From contig NC_133531.1 of assembly GCF_048544455.1 (NCBI RefSeq), positions 67,370,099 through 67,434,098 on the forward strand: DNA of 64,000 bases, written 5' to 3'. Positions 34,558 through 46,250 of this stretch are shown in pieces. Positions within the stretch are counted from its first letter, which is position 1; every line of letters starts with the position of its first letter. The position numbers and the translations under genes are program-made. This DNA is from Silene latifolia (lineage: Eukaryota > Streptophyta > Magnoliopsida > Caryophyllales > Caryophyllaceae). The notes beneath the pieces are model-generated. The model was given only the letters and a program-made list of their open reading frames with translations. It was not told the DNA's origin and did not search any database.

Positions 34558-36783
34558 TTGTTATGAGAAATAAGAGCGGTCTACAAAACAAAATATAGAA
34601 GGAATAAAATATATGTCGTTTTAATAATAATAACACTCGTAAAAATAAGTTTAAACAAGTTTTATTGCATTTTTCTAGTGACCTCTACCCAACTAGATAA
34701 ATGATTCCAAGACCCAAATTCATATTAACTCGGGCACGGTAGGACCGATTCATCCCTTATCAATATAACTCGGTGGATTAACGCTTTAATCGATTCTACT
34801 TTTAGAACTCTTGGTCGATAAAATTACATTAACATTTATCTTTAGCCCGGAACACATGCGACTACGGTCACGAATAATTCCGTTGAGCTCAATCCAAATT
34901 TCGAATAAATGTGTCCATGATCCAAATCCACATCAACTTGGGCACGGTATGGCCGATGAAACCCTCATCAATATGAACTCGGTGGATAGACATTTATCAC
35001 CCACTTTCCCTACGTAACAAGGTTTGTACCCCGGTAGGGCCGAGTGCACTCCCTCGCGAAATAGGTTTTCATGGTTTCTACTACTTGGTAAGGCTATGTC
35101 TCAATTTATTGTTTTAGCGAGAGGTCATGTCAATTTATTATCTATCACGTTTTAAGTGAACTAAAGCGGTGAACTACGATAATTTTAATTGACACGGTCG
35201 ATAAACTCGATTAAAAGATGATGCATGTTTTAGTTATGGCGATTTAGCGATGCATGCGACATATAAATAAAATGCAAAGCATAAAAATAAATCCTAGTAT
35301 GGCCTTCCTAAAATAGAAAATCTAATTAACTATTACATATTCGGAAACCAACTCCATTGGTCCCTTGAACTTCGGTTGTGGCACGCATCTCGAGGTAACA
35401 CCGTCATTATGTATCGCCATCTTTTGTGACATCGTCTTCAAGGAACTCCGGAATAAATAAATAAATTACATAACAAATTACATAATTTCCTATTATACAT
35501 TTGTAATTAACATAAAATAAATCTATTAAATTACAAAACGGTGATACAAGATCACAATAAATTACAACCGAATTGATATTCCCATACATTTCGGGTAATA
35601 CCAATTAAAACTAAGGCCATACTAAGTAAAATTACATAATTCAAAAATTACATAAAATAAAATTATGACAATCATAAAAAAAAAATGCAGCATTATAATA
35701 TGTATGAACATGCCCAATTTTAAGTTAAATCGCCTTTAAGGAGCCAATATCGTATATTACACGGTTTTTACGGATTTGCGTGATTCAACCTTTTATAATC
35801 ATAAAAATTACATAAATTCATATTTATGCACAAGTTAATTACCCTAACCTCTTAGGACTCAAAATTAGTCTTCACTAATTACTTGACTATAATTAACTCA
35901 TATTTCCTAAAATTGTTCATTAATGGACTTAAAATTATAATAAAATGCTATAAACTTCAAATAAATCACAAAAATTCCAAATAAATTCAAAATTTGAAAT
36001 TTAAACTTATGAACATTCTGGAAAAATACCATGACACTCATAATATTCAAAAAACTTAGGTTAAAATTTCGTAAAATTATCGAAAAAACTATGTTGCGGT
36101 TTATCGGATTTATCAATAAAAATCGTAAAAACATGAGAAAATTATATTCATCAACTTTTCAATTTTAGATCTGAAAAAGATAATAAAATGCAACATGTGA
36201 CGTTTTTCCTTAGTCATGGAGTATGTTTTAGCAATTATTTACTAATTAAGTCACTATTTATGCTATTTTTCATCAAAAATCCATAAATCATGCATAAAGA
36301 CTTAAATATAGCCCATTATTTTACACACATCTTTTAAAATTGCATGTGATAACATACTAAATTTCTATGACCAGATTCGAAATTTATCTCATATTAACCT
36401 ATTTTTCATCTAAATCCGATTTTAAACATGAAAAATCCATTTTTCGAGCATAAAAACTCCAAAAATTATGAAAATTTACAGGTCATCTAAAAATAATACG
36501 TGTGATAACATATCCAAAAATCACTTGAAAATTCGAAGTTTAGCTAATTTTAGTCCGAAAATGACATTTTAATCATAAAATCACATTTTTAATGCCATTA
36601 TATTATAAGATGAACAATAAAAATCCATAAAATAACCAAAATATCCTAAAAACATTTTAGGACCAGAAACTTAACATGCATAAATTTAGTTCGTGATATT
36701 TCATAATAACACAAATTTACAAGTTTTATATGTTAATCGTATAACTCGGAAAAACTATAACCGATTTGCATGCAAACAACCAA
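34558..36783 (-). other. Long leader of the Copia element
   Basis: This untranslated-looking 2.2-kb region lies between the primer site and gag. It contains an imperfect direct repeat (34715-34785 and 34915-34990) sharing GGGCACGGTA, GGCCGAT and AACTCGGTGGAT. The rest is very AT-rich with many AAAATTCAT-like words. Confidence 0.6.
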
Positions 36784-36796
36784 GGCTCTGATACCG
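36784..36796 (-). other. Primer binding site, initiator tRNA-Met type
   Basis: The minus strand reads CGGTATCAGAGCC 2 bases inside the 5' LTR; the common form is TGGTATCAGAGC. Confidence 0.85.
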
Positions 36797-36798
36797 CT

Positions 36799-38064
36799 TG
36801 TTAGAAATCTATATCTCTATACTCAACATATTCATATTATGTAGTATTTTAATTTAGTCATAAAATTAAAGGTGATCTTATGCATGCAAACTATAGATAA
36901 AATAAGGAAGAAATCTTCATTCTTACAATGCTATTTCGGATCTTAAGGGCACAAGAGAGTTCTCCTACTCTCTTGTTCTTGTGTTCTCCTTAATGGATGA
37001 ACTAGGATTCAAGTGTAGAATCCCTCCCAAAGTAAAATACCCTAGGCAAACTCTTAATCAAATTAATATTATGATTACTAGAACAATATTAATTTAGTGT
37101 AAAATTGACCCAAAATAATATTTTGGTCTCTCTTTAATTCGGCCAAGAGAGAAGGAAGAGGAAGGTGTTTATCTTTCTAAAACTTCTTATTTTTAGATGT
37201 GTTGAATGAATAATAATCACTAGTAAATATCATAGTGAATATTAGGTAAATAATAGAGCAAAACTCTTGGCTTTTCTCCATCAAAAACCGGGTGGGAGGG
37301 GTTTGGTATGGCCAATGCATGGCATTTTCTCTTACCCATAAAAGTAGGCATGTAAGGCTATAAGTTAGGGCTTATGATTATGCCTTCCACTTAAACAATA
37401 TTAACACAAATATGCCTAATATCCCCTCCTTATTTTCGGCACATATGAAGGTAAAATGGGTTCCATTTTATCTTTGTCAATTTGTCATATGTCACATGTC
37501 ACATAAAATTGTTATGTATTTTTAACATATTAAAAATCAACGTATTAATAAAAATACATCATATACAAAAATTGACTTAGTAATTCATAATTACTTGTAC
37601 CAAAATATTTTATCAATTATAAATCACAACATCTTGTATTTATAATAATTTATTCATTCAAATGTAATTGTTTCCTTAAACAATAATTTCATCTAAGTAA
37701 TGAAACAATTTGATTACTTAGACCGTATCTTATTTAATCAGATTATAATGAGATACGTAAATTTTACTTCCAAAATCGTCAGTCAATTTTTAAGAAATTT
37801 AATTGACCCGTATTGTCATACGATCAATTAAATGATCAATTAAGAGTGTTATCCTTTAGGTATGACCTAAGGGGATCAACTGGTCACCACCGTCTCACGA
37901 CAGTAATGTCAAACTCTAGTCAGTCAATTATTACCGATATGTGTGAACCAGTTGACAGTAAAATATTACTTCCCAATTGTATTCTTTATAATGAGACTTA
38001 AACATGTGATCATCATGATCAACAGTTGTGATCGCATTATTGTCGGAGGACACATATTCCAACA
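36799..38064 (-). repeat. 5' LTR of the Copia element
   Basis: This is the partner of 29262-30543 with the same TG...CA ends, followed on the outer side by the target duplication ACAAC. Confidence 0.92.
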
Positions 38065-38229
38065 ACAACAAATTCAGGCATGTTTGATAAGAAGCGGAAA
38101 AAAGCTATGTACAAGGTGCGAAATAACATAGTCAAAAACATTTGGCGAGGCAATGGATTTGACGGAGTGAGCTCAAATGAAGATGAAGAAAGTGACGAGG
38201 AAGATGATAATATGGAACTAGATGATTAG
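38065..38229 (+). pseudogene. C-terminal coding remnant of the PIF/Harbinger-like element
   Basis: After the Copia LTR the frame encodes MFDKKRKKAMYKVRNNIVKN, IWRGNGFDGVSS and an acidic end (NEDEESDEEDDNMELDD, stop TAG at 38229). The acidic tail matches the remnant at 16290-16365 in the smaller element. A basic stretch followed by IWRG could be the end of a Harbinger-type transposase, but the catalytic core is absent, so the identity is inferred from the terminal repeats of the host element. Confidence 0.5.
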
Positions 38230-38333
38230 AAAAAAAGTAATATGTGATTTACTTTTTATTTTTATGCAGAACATATTAATTTATATAAATTAAGTATTTT
38301 ATTATCTTTACTTGTATTTTAAGTTATATTTCT

Positions 38334-38388
38334 CTATTATTATTATTATTATTATTGTTATTTTTAGTATTGTTATTATTATTACTAC

Positions 38389-38424
<36 letters not shown>

Positions 38425-38563
38425 TATTATATTATTATTATATTATTATTATTATTGTTATTGTTATTATTATTATTATTATTATTATATTATTATTATT
38501 ATTATTATTATTACTACTATACTATTATTACTTATTACTATTATTACTATTATTATTATTATT
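38334..38563. repeat. (TAT/TTA)n microsatellite, imperfect
   Basis: About 230 bp of ATT triplets with interruptions (ACT, GTT, TATATT) ends in a T-run of about 17. It lies directly at the A-rich tail of the LINE-like fragment at 38582. Confidence 0.95.
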
Positions 38564-39038
38564 TTTTTTTTTTTTTTTTTGCAAGAAGGGTAGTTCTCAT
38601 ATATTCCAAAAAAAAAAAGAGGATTACATGAGTTTCTTACAAAGAAATATAACCTCTAAACTATGACAACACTTTAGCCCCTTTATCTATACAAGTATAT
38701 CTGTATACCTCTCTTTAATCTACAAAAACAGGTCCCTCATTAAGAGCTACCACTACTTCTGTGTATACAGCGTCATTTCTGATGTATTTAGTATCAAAAA
38801 TCTTGACTATTAGTTGAATCTCCTTGACAAGTGATTAGGCGATCTCTCTTTCCTTCAAAAATTCTCGATTCCTTTCGAGTCGAGTGATGAAACTAGGCAT
38901 CCCAGACTACAGCTGACCCACTTATGTTTCCAATGCTTCTTTTTGTGTCTGCTGTTTGCCCACAGTAGAAGGGACTCCAGATCAATGCAGGGTGTATTGA
39001 GATTTATCCAGTGCTTGATGGAAGATAGCACAGTAGTG
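38564..39038 (-). other. LINE-like 3' end and flanking unassigned DNA
   Basis: On the minus strand a sequence containing AGAAACTCATGTAATCCTC and ACTACCCTTCTTGC runs into a long A-run and then (TAA)n, the layout of a LINE 3' tail. No coding part remains. Confidence 0.4.
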
Positions 39039-39041
39039 GAG

Positions 39042-39102
<61 letters not shown>

Positions 39103-39174
39103 GTATTAGTATTAGTATTATTATTAGTATTATTATTAGTATTATTATTTATTATTATTATTATTATTATTATA
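39039..39174. repeat. (ATT)n microsatellite
   Basis: Nearly pure ATT triplets with some AGT interruptions adjoin the second LINE-like tail. Confidence 0.95.
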
Positions 39175-39302
39175 TAAAGGGATGCGCGCAGCTTTCATTA
39201 AAATAAGAATAAAAGTTTACATGAAATTGGTGGGGAGCCGAGAAACAAGCTGGGCTCCCACACCCTTAGCAACAGCAAAGCTAAGCCTAGTAAAATTAAA
39301 TT
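39175..39302 (-). mobile_element. LINE-like 3' terminal fragment ending in (TAA)n
   Basis: On the minus strand GAAAGCTGCGCGCATCCCTT follows a GC-richer stretch (GGGAGCCCAGCTTGTTTCTC) and a TTTTATTCTTATTTTAATG segment, then runs into (TAA)n. The layout resembles a non-LTR retrotransposon 3' UTR whose tail has expanded. Confidence 0.45.
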
Positions 39303-39303
39303 A

Positions 39304-39346
<43 letters not shown>
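39303..39346. repeat. (ATT)n microsatellite, short
   Basis: About 14 ATT triplets lie next to TAGTAGTAG, at the start of the AAGTTCAG-rich subterminal region of the Harbinger-like element. Confidence 0.9.
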
Positions 39347-39348
<2 letters not shown>

Positions 39349-40116
39349 GTAGTAGTATTAAGTGAAATTAAATTAAGTTAATTTAAGTAAGTTTCTTTTA
39401 ATTTAGAAAAGTTAAGCTATTATAAGTTAAGTTCAGCAAAATTAAGTTCAGCAAAATTAAGTTTAGAAAAGTTCAGTAAAATTAAGTTTAGTAAAATTAA
39501 GTTCAGAAAAGTTCAGCAAAATTAAGTTCAGAAAAGTTCAGCAAAATTAAGTTAAGTTCAGCAAAATTAAGTTAAGTTCAGAAAAATTAAGTTAAGTTCA
39601 GCAATTTTAAGTCCAAAAAAACAGGGCCTAAATCAAATGTGCGAAAAAGAAACTTTGAAACGAAAATACACACTTATGGAGTATATCAAGTGATAATGTG
39701 TTGTATTTGGCTTATTGCCCAATAACAATGATAAGAATTGTTTAGGCTCAATTAGGTTAAATGTCAACTATATGAAGGGTCAAATGAGGTAAGGAATAGA
39801 GATGTCATTGGGGCGGGGCGGGGCGGTGGTGAATATAGGCTCCCCCGTACTCGTACCCACCAAGCAATTCCCATACTCGTACCCGTCCCATCACCCGTGG
39901 CGGGTACAAGTTTCCATATCCGTACCCGTCTCACCAAATGAAAATCTAGACCCGTACCCGCCCCGTTTACCCACCAACCACCTATGTCATAATTTTTGAC
40001 GATACTTTTTAAAATAAAATGTTGTTTAATCACTATGAATTTCCGTAAGTTTTCATATTTATAATCCAAGTTTAGGATTTTCAATAAAATTAATAAAGAA
40101 CATTATCGAAAGTCAG

Positions 40117-40118
<2 letters not shown>

Positions 40119-40164
<46 letters not shown>
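40119..40164. repeat. (TA)n tract 1
   Basis: A dinucleotide repeat of about 23 units marks the left border of fold-back element A. Confidence 0.95.
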
Positions 40165-40168
<4 letters not shown>

Positions 40169-40829
40169 GAGATCATGTAAGGCCAAGATATATAATGAGT
40201 CCATAAGTCCTATTGTGAGCCATTGGATGGAGGGAGATGGAGGGATGAGATCAACCCCAAAAAAGTGTATTTATAAGCTAATCTCACCATCTCTCTCCAC
40301 CTTCACTAATCCACCCTAATTAACCACTAATTTACTATATATTTGTTTTCTACCCACCCATTTCTCTCTCATCTCACACATTTCATTTTTCTCTTCTCTC
40401 AAAACCTCAAAAAAAAAACCCAAAAAATCCAAATAAATAAAAAAAACTCAAAAAATCCAAATAAATCAAAAAACCCAAATAAATCACCCACTCCTCTCTT
40501 CCTCATTCACCACCACCCACCACCACCCCACCCGACACCAACTAACCACCCACCACCCCCGCCGCCGCCACCCCACCGCCGCCGACCCACCGCCGCTGAT
40601 GCGTTTTTTTTTTTTTTTTTTTTTTTTTTGTGTTAATTTGTATGTTTTGAGTTGTTTTTTCCATTCATTATTTTTTTGTCTTTTATTTTATTTTAGTTGT
40701 CTTTTATTTTGTTAGTTCTCATTTATTATTCATTTTCTTAAATCTCTTTTTGGTATACGTTTTTTTTAAGATTTCGTGTTTTAAATCTCGTTTTTTTTTT
40801 GTGAGATCTTTTTTTCATCTAAGACAATA

Positions 40830-41303
40830 ATGGACTAAAGTTATACAAAAATGAACCAAAGTTATACAAAAATAGACCAAAGTTATACAAAAAAAGACTA
40901 AAGTTATACAAAAATTGGACTAAAGTTATACAAAAAATTGGACTAAAGTTATACAAAAAATGAACCAAAGTTATACAAAAATGAACCAAAGTTATACAAA
41001 AATGGACCAGAGTTATACAAAAATGCACCAGAGTTATACAAAAATGCACCAGAGTTATACAAAAATGAACCAAAGTTATACAAAAATGAACCAAAGTTAT
41101 ACAAAAAATGAACCAAAGTTATACAAAAATCGACCAGAGTTATACAAAAATGCACCAAAGTTAGACAAAAAATGGACTAAAGTTATACAAAAATGAACCA
41201 AAGTTATACAAAAATGAACCAGAGTTATACAAAAATGAACCAAAGTTATACAAAAATGAACCAAAGTTATACAAAAATGGACTAAAGTTATACAAAAATG
41301 GAC
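40830..41303. repeat. 21-bp tandem array, left arm of element A
   Basis: About 20 units of AGTTATACAAAAATGAAC plus three bases (consensus period 21) with one-base variants (GAACC, GGACT, GCACC). Slight length changes in T or A runs break the register now and then. Confidence 0.92.
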
Positions 41304-42060
41304 TAACTTTTGTATAACTCTGGTGCATTTTTGTATAACTCAGTGCATTTTTGTATAACTCAGTCCATTTTTGTATAACTCAGTTCATTTTTGTATAACT
41401 TTGGTTCATTTTTGTATAACTTTAGTCCAATTTTTTGTATAACTCTGTGCATTTTTGTATAACTCGCCCATTTTTGTATAAGTTTGGTTCATTTTTGTAT
41501 AACTTTGGTTCATTTTTGTTTAACTTTAGTCCAATTTTTTGTATAACTTTAGTCCATTGTTGTATGACTTTAGTCCAATTTTTGTATAACTTTGGTGCAT
41601 TTTTGTATAACTCTGGTCGATTTTTGAATAACTTTGGTTCATTTTTGTATAACTTTGGTTCATTTTTGTATAACTTTGGTTCATTTTTTGTATAACTTTA
41701 GGCCAATTTTTTGTATAACTCTGGTGCATTTTTGTATAACTTTGGTTCATTTTTGTATAACTTTGGTTCATTTTTGTATAACTTTAGTCCAATTTTTTGT
41801 ATAACTTTAGTCCATTGTTGTATGACTTTAGTCCAATTTTTGTATAACTTTGGTGCATTTTTGTATAACTCTGGTCGATTTTTGAATAACTTTGGTTCAT
41901 TTTTGTATAACTTTGGTTCATTTTTGTATAACTTTAGTTCATTTTTTGTATAATTGTAGTCCAAATTTGTATAACTTTAGTACAAAATTGTATAACTTTA
42001 GTTATAAAATGTATAACTTTAGTCATAAAATGTATAACTTTAGTCGTAAATAGTAAAAAA
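41304..42060. repeat. 21-bp tandem array, inverted right arm of element A
   Basis: The same unit occurs on the other strand (GTTCATTTTTGTATAACTTT), more than 30 units. It includes a higher-order direct repeat: the block at about 41490-41695 recurs at 41750-41945. Degenerate units continue to about 42415. Confidence 0.9.
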
Positions 42061-43225
42061 ATCAAACAATAAAAAAAATAAAATCAAAACATAACACAAA
42101 TCATAAAATCAAACAAATAAAAAAACTTGAAAAACAATACTAAAAACCAAATAACAATAATAACAATAACAAAACAAAAAACCAAATAACAATCACAAAA
42201 AACCAAATCTAAAATCTAAAAAAAAAACCAAACAAAACCAAGTTTAAATATCGTGTGTATAACTCTAATGCACGCAGTGTATAACTTTAATAGACAAAAT
42301 ATATAACTTTAGTCCAGAAAATCAAAAAACAAATTTGTGTAACTTCAATTTATACAATGTATAACTTTAGACATTAATAGTATAACTCTATTTTGATTAT
42401 TGTATAACTTTAGCCCAAAATATGAAACTTAAAAAAAAAAAATTAATTTCCTATATAGATCTGAAAATTAAAAAGAAGAAAAACCGTAAAACTAACCAAA
42501 ACTAGATCTACAATAAAAAATCAAATAACAATGACAAAAACCAAATAACAATAATAAAAAAACCAAATAACAATAACAATAACAAAAAAAACAAATAACA
42601 ATAATAAAACCAAATAACCAAATACCAAATAACAATAATAATAAAAAACAATAAACAAAACAAAAACAATAAAAAATCAAAAAAACAAAAAAACACATAG
42701 ATCTAAAAAAACAAATCAACCGTAAAACTTCAGTCCAAAAAAATAAAGGACGAAAAAAAAGAAAGAAAAAAAGGAGAAAGGAAGAGCAGGGAGGGAGAAA
42801 GGAAAAGGCGGTAGAGATAGAAGAGAAAGAAAGAAAGGCAAAGAAAGCGGGTGGTGTTTAGGCGGCAGCAGGGAGGGAGAAAGGTGGTGCGGCAGCAGGG
42901 AGGGAGAAAGGTTGTGGGGCCATGGTTGTCGCGGTGGTGGGCGTGGGCTGTCGGCAGAGGCGGTCGGGATGTTGTTGGTTGTTGTTGCTGGTTGTTGTTG
43001 GCGTTGTTGTTGGCGTTGTTGTTGTTGGTTGATGGAGGAGGGAGGTCGGGTGGTGGGCTTGGAAGAAGGGAGGTCGGATGGTGGGCTGGGAAGAAGGGAG
43101 GGAGGTCGGGTGGTGGGCTGGGAAGAAGGGAGGGAGGTCGGGTGGTGGTGGGCCGGGAAGAAGGGAGGTCGGGTGGTGAGGGTGATGGAGGTGGAGGTGG
43201 AGTGGTTTTTTTTGTTTTGTTTTAG
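42061..43225. other. Low-complexity arm of element A
   Basis: An A-rich stretch of AAATAACAATAA words (42060-42720) is followed by G-rich repeats of GGGAGGTCGGGTGGTGG (42850-43200). Both are complementary in kind to the C-rich and T-rich sequence on the left side of the element. Confidence 0.65.
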
Positions 43226-43523
43226 TTTGGTTTTTTTTTTATGAACTTGGTTTTTTTTTTTTTAGAGAGGGTGGAAGAAAATGAGAGAGAATGAGTGAAT
43301 GTGAGAAATGAGAGAGGATGAGTGAATGAGGAAGTGAGTTGGGAGATTAGAATGGTGGTAGAGTTGTACAAAATTAGGTAGAGTTATACACAATTAGGGA
43401 AGGAGATTAGGGAGGGAGAATTGTGACCTTTGAATGAGATGTAATCTCATCTCTCCATCCCTTCCATCCAAGGGCTCTTATAAGGACTTAGGGACTTATT
43501 AGATGTAGTGGGCTTATAAGAAG

Positions 43524-43558
<35 letters not shown>

Positions 43559-43589
<31 letters not shown>
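43559..43589. repeat. (TA)n tract 2
   Basis: About 15 TA units after a (CT)n run at 43526-43558, separating elements A and B. Confidence 0.95.
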
Positions 43590-43593
<4 letters not shown>

Positions 43594-44338
43594 ATTGCTT
43601 TTTCACATACGAATATTACTCTTTCACATACGTCAATTACAACTTTAACCTTGTCATTTTTCATCTTTTAGAAGTAATTTTTTTTTCCCTTCACTAATCA
43701 TCAGCACCCACCTTCATTCACCACCTCCGTCAGACCATTTACCGGCAACCTTTACTCCGGCCGAACTCACGCCGTCCGACCTCGGCCACACTCCCTCTGC
43801 GCCGCACTCCCCGCCCCCTGCGACTACTAGCGTTCCCCTCCCCGAGAACCGCCTTATCTCCAGCCCCAGCACCAGCCGACCACCGCTGTCCCCAGACCTA
43901 GCCGACCAACGGCGTCCTACGTCCCGCCAACCACCGTCGTCCCCAGCCCCGTCCGACCATTGTCGTCCCCCTACAATCGCCCCCCTGCACTCCCTCTCCT
44001 TGCTCCGCCCACCATGACCACCATAGCCTCCTTGGCTTGCTCCGATCACCACCGTCCAACAATCAAACCCTCATGCCCTCCGCCATTATAAACCCTAATT
44101 ATGATTCAAAATAATTAATACTCGTAAACAAGTTTTTAGTAATTACAAACAAAATAACTAATTCACTAATTGAAGAAATCTAATTCATTGTTAATTTTCT
44201 CGAACAATTTTGATTTAATTTTAGGGAGAAAGTATATGTAAAACCTAATTTGTTTAGATTTAGGAAAAGGGTATAGTATGGAAACTTTATGAAAAAATGT
44301 ATGTGATAGAGTAAAGTCCGTATGTGAAAAAGCAACAC

Positions 44339-44340
<2 letters not shown>
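43590..44340. mobile_element. Inverted-repeat element B bounded by TA microsatellites
   Basis: Left GGTATTGCTTTTTCACATAC and right GTATGTGAAAAAGCAACACC are inverted termini; the 751-bp element lies between (TA)n tracts 2 and 3. The left half is C-rich (many CCGACC/CCACCG words), the right half AT-rich. A 112-codon minus-strand frame (44052-43714) is Gly-rich low complexity without a known family. The termini differ from those of A and C, so it is a separate family. Confidence 0.78.

Positions 44341-44389
<49 letters not shown>
44341..44389. repeat. (TA)n tract 3
   Basis: About 24 AT units between elements B and C. Confidence 0.95.
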
Positions 44390-44392
<3 letters not shown>

Positions 44393-45339
44393 ATAAGATC
44401 ATGTAAGTCCACCTCTTACATGTGAGTCCATAAGTCTCATTGTGAGCCTTTGGATCTTGAAAATGAAGGGATAGGATGAAACACAAAAAAGATGGTTAAT
44501 CCTCTAATTTTGCTCTCTTCCTCTAATTTTCTTATTAACTCCATTAGTTCTCATCACTAATCATTAACCTTTCATTATCACATCTCCTCATTCTCTCTCT
44601 ATATCTCACTTCTCCATATTCTCTAAAAAAAACCCAAGAAAAAAAAATCCAAAAAACCAAACAAATAAAAAACCCAAAAAATCCAAATAAATCATTTACT
44701 CATATATTCTTCATTCACCTACCACCACCCACCGGACACCACCACAGTCGCCACCGCCACCACTACCACCGCCGCCGCCGCCACGACGTCATTTTTTTAA
44801 TTTTTTTTTTTTTAAAAACTTGATGTTTGGGTGTTCTTTTTATTTTTTGTTGTTGTTGTTTTTTTCTCCTTATATCGTCTTGCTATATAATATTGTTTTA
44901 AATTTGTGAGTTTTTTTTTATTTTAATCTTAGATCTACTAAAATAGATCAATTTTCATTGACCCGTTTTTTTTTGTTCATTTCCGTTTTGTTATTTTTTT
45001 TTCAATTTTCATGTTTTGGTCTTTTTTTTTCATTACCGTTTTGTAGTTAATGTTTTGTTTTTTTTGACCCATCTCCGTTTTTTTTTTTTCATTTCCGTTT
45101 TTTTTTTTTTTTTTTTTTTTTTCAATTTTCATGTTTTGGTCTTTTTTTTTTCCGGTTATTGAAATTCTTACAAATTATAGTTTGATTTTAGTACTAAATC
45201 TATTAGTTATGAAATCTCATTTTTTACTTTTTTCTTGTTGATATCACTTTGTTAATATTCGTCTTGTTATATATATTTGCCAAATTTCGTATTTAAAATT
45301 TTCTTTTGGTATTGTGTGATTTAGGATCTATTAAAATTA

Positions 45340-46250
45340 CTTTATCGGTTAAAATTACACTTTTTTTCGTTAAAATTACACTTTTTTCCGTTAAAATTAC
45401 ACTTTTTTGGGGTAAAATCACAAGTTTTTTCCTTGTTAAAAATACACTTTTTTCCGTTAAAATTACACTTTTTTGTGTTAAAATTACACTTTTTTTCCGG
45501 TTAAAATTATAGTACTAAATCTATTAGTTATGAAATCTCATTTTTTACTTTTTTCTTGTTGATATCACTTTGTTAATATCCGTCTTGTTATATATATTTG
45601 CCAAATTTCGTATTTAAATTTTTCTTTTGGTATTGTGTGATTTAGGATCTATTAAAATTACTTTATCGGTTAAAATTACACTTTTTTCCAAATTACACTT
45701 TTTTCCGTTAAAATTACATTTTTTTTTGTTAAAATGACAGTTTTTTCCTTGTTAAAATTACACTTTTTTCCGTTAAAATTACATTTTTTTTTGTTAAAAT
45801 GACAGTTTTTTCCTTGTTAAAATTACACTTTTTTCCGTTAAAATTACACTTTTTTCTGTTAAAATTACACTTTTTTCCTTTAAAATTACACTTGTCTTCA
45901 TTAAAGTTACATTTATCTCTACTAAGGTTATCTTCTCAATGACTAAAGTTACGCTTTTGGATTAAAGTTAGAACAATTTGGACTGAAGTTACAGAAATTT
46001 GGACTAAAATTACACAATTTGGACTAAAATTACACAATTTGGACTAAAGATACACAAATTCGGACTATAGTTATACATTTGGATTAAAATTACACTTTTA
46101 TGGACTAAAATTACACTTTCGTGGACTAAAATTACACTTTTGTAGACTAAATTTATACATTTGTGGATTAAAGTTACACATTTGTAGACTAAAATTATAC
46201 TTTTTTGGACTAAAATTACACTTTTGTGGACTAAAATTACACTCATAAAA
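45340..46250. repeat. About 21-bp tandem arrays, left arm of element C
   Basis: Units of TTAAAATTACACTTTTTT plus CCG or similar (45340-45900) grade into GGACTAAAATTACAC units (45960-46250). A segment including GTTATGAAATCTCATTTTTT is duplicated at about 45205 and 45527. Confidence 0.88.

Larger units (their letters stand above)
29262..38064 (-). mobile_element. Ty1/copia-type retrotransposon encoding only gag
   Basis: LTRs of 1282 bp (29262-30543) and 1266 bp (36799-38064), a tRNA-Met-like primer site, a polypurine tract and the target duplication ACAAC (29257-29261 and 38065-38069) define a complete 8.8-kb insertion. The minus-strand order is 5' LTR, 2.2-kb leader, gag, about 3.1 kb without recognised coding, polypurine tract, 3' LTR. 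The LTRs differ by few substitutions plus small repeat-length differences, so it is young. With only gag it would need a partner for protease, integrase and reverse transcriptase. Confidence 0.9.
28817..39628. mobile_element. PIF/Harbinger-like element split by a Copia insertion
   Basis: The left terminus GGCCCTGTTCTTTTGGACTT and the right terminus AAGTCCAAAAAAACAGGGCC are inverted repeats flanked by TAA on both sides (28814-28816, 39629-39631), the 3-bp duplication of PIF/Harbinger elements. Subterminal regions consist of AAGTTCAG/AAATTAAGTT repeats, as in the smaller relative at 15950. Removing the Copia element (29262-38064) and one target copy leaves about 2.0 kb, including a short coding remnant, two LINE tails and TAA microsatellites. 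Confidence 0.8.
40165..43558. mobile_element. Large fold-back element A bounded by TA microsatellites
   Basis: The left end (GATCATGTAAGGCC..., GTCCATAAGTCC, GAGCCATTGGATGG) and the inverted right end (CACTACATCTAATAAGTCCC, AGCCCTTGGATGG) form an imperfect inverted repeat of about 100 bp. Further inside, C-rich CACCACC/GCCGCC on the left pairs with GGTGGTG/GGCGG on the right, and the centre is two opposed arrays of about 21-bp units. Almost the whole 3.4 kb could fold back. No transposase frame was recognised; the many open frames arise from repeats with a period divisible by three. Confidence 0.75.

Noticed and set aside
38312-38666. Open frames of poly-Ile, poly-Leu and poly-Tyr
   Set aside because: Produced by an ATT microsatellite.
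42851-43244. Gly/Arg-rich frames of 124 and 110 codons
   Set aside because: Low-complexity G-rich arm of a fold-back element; no family signal.
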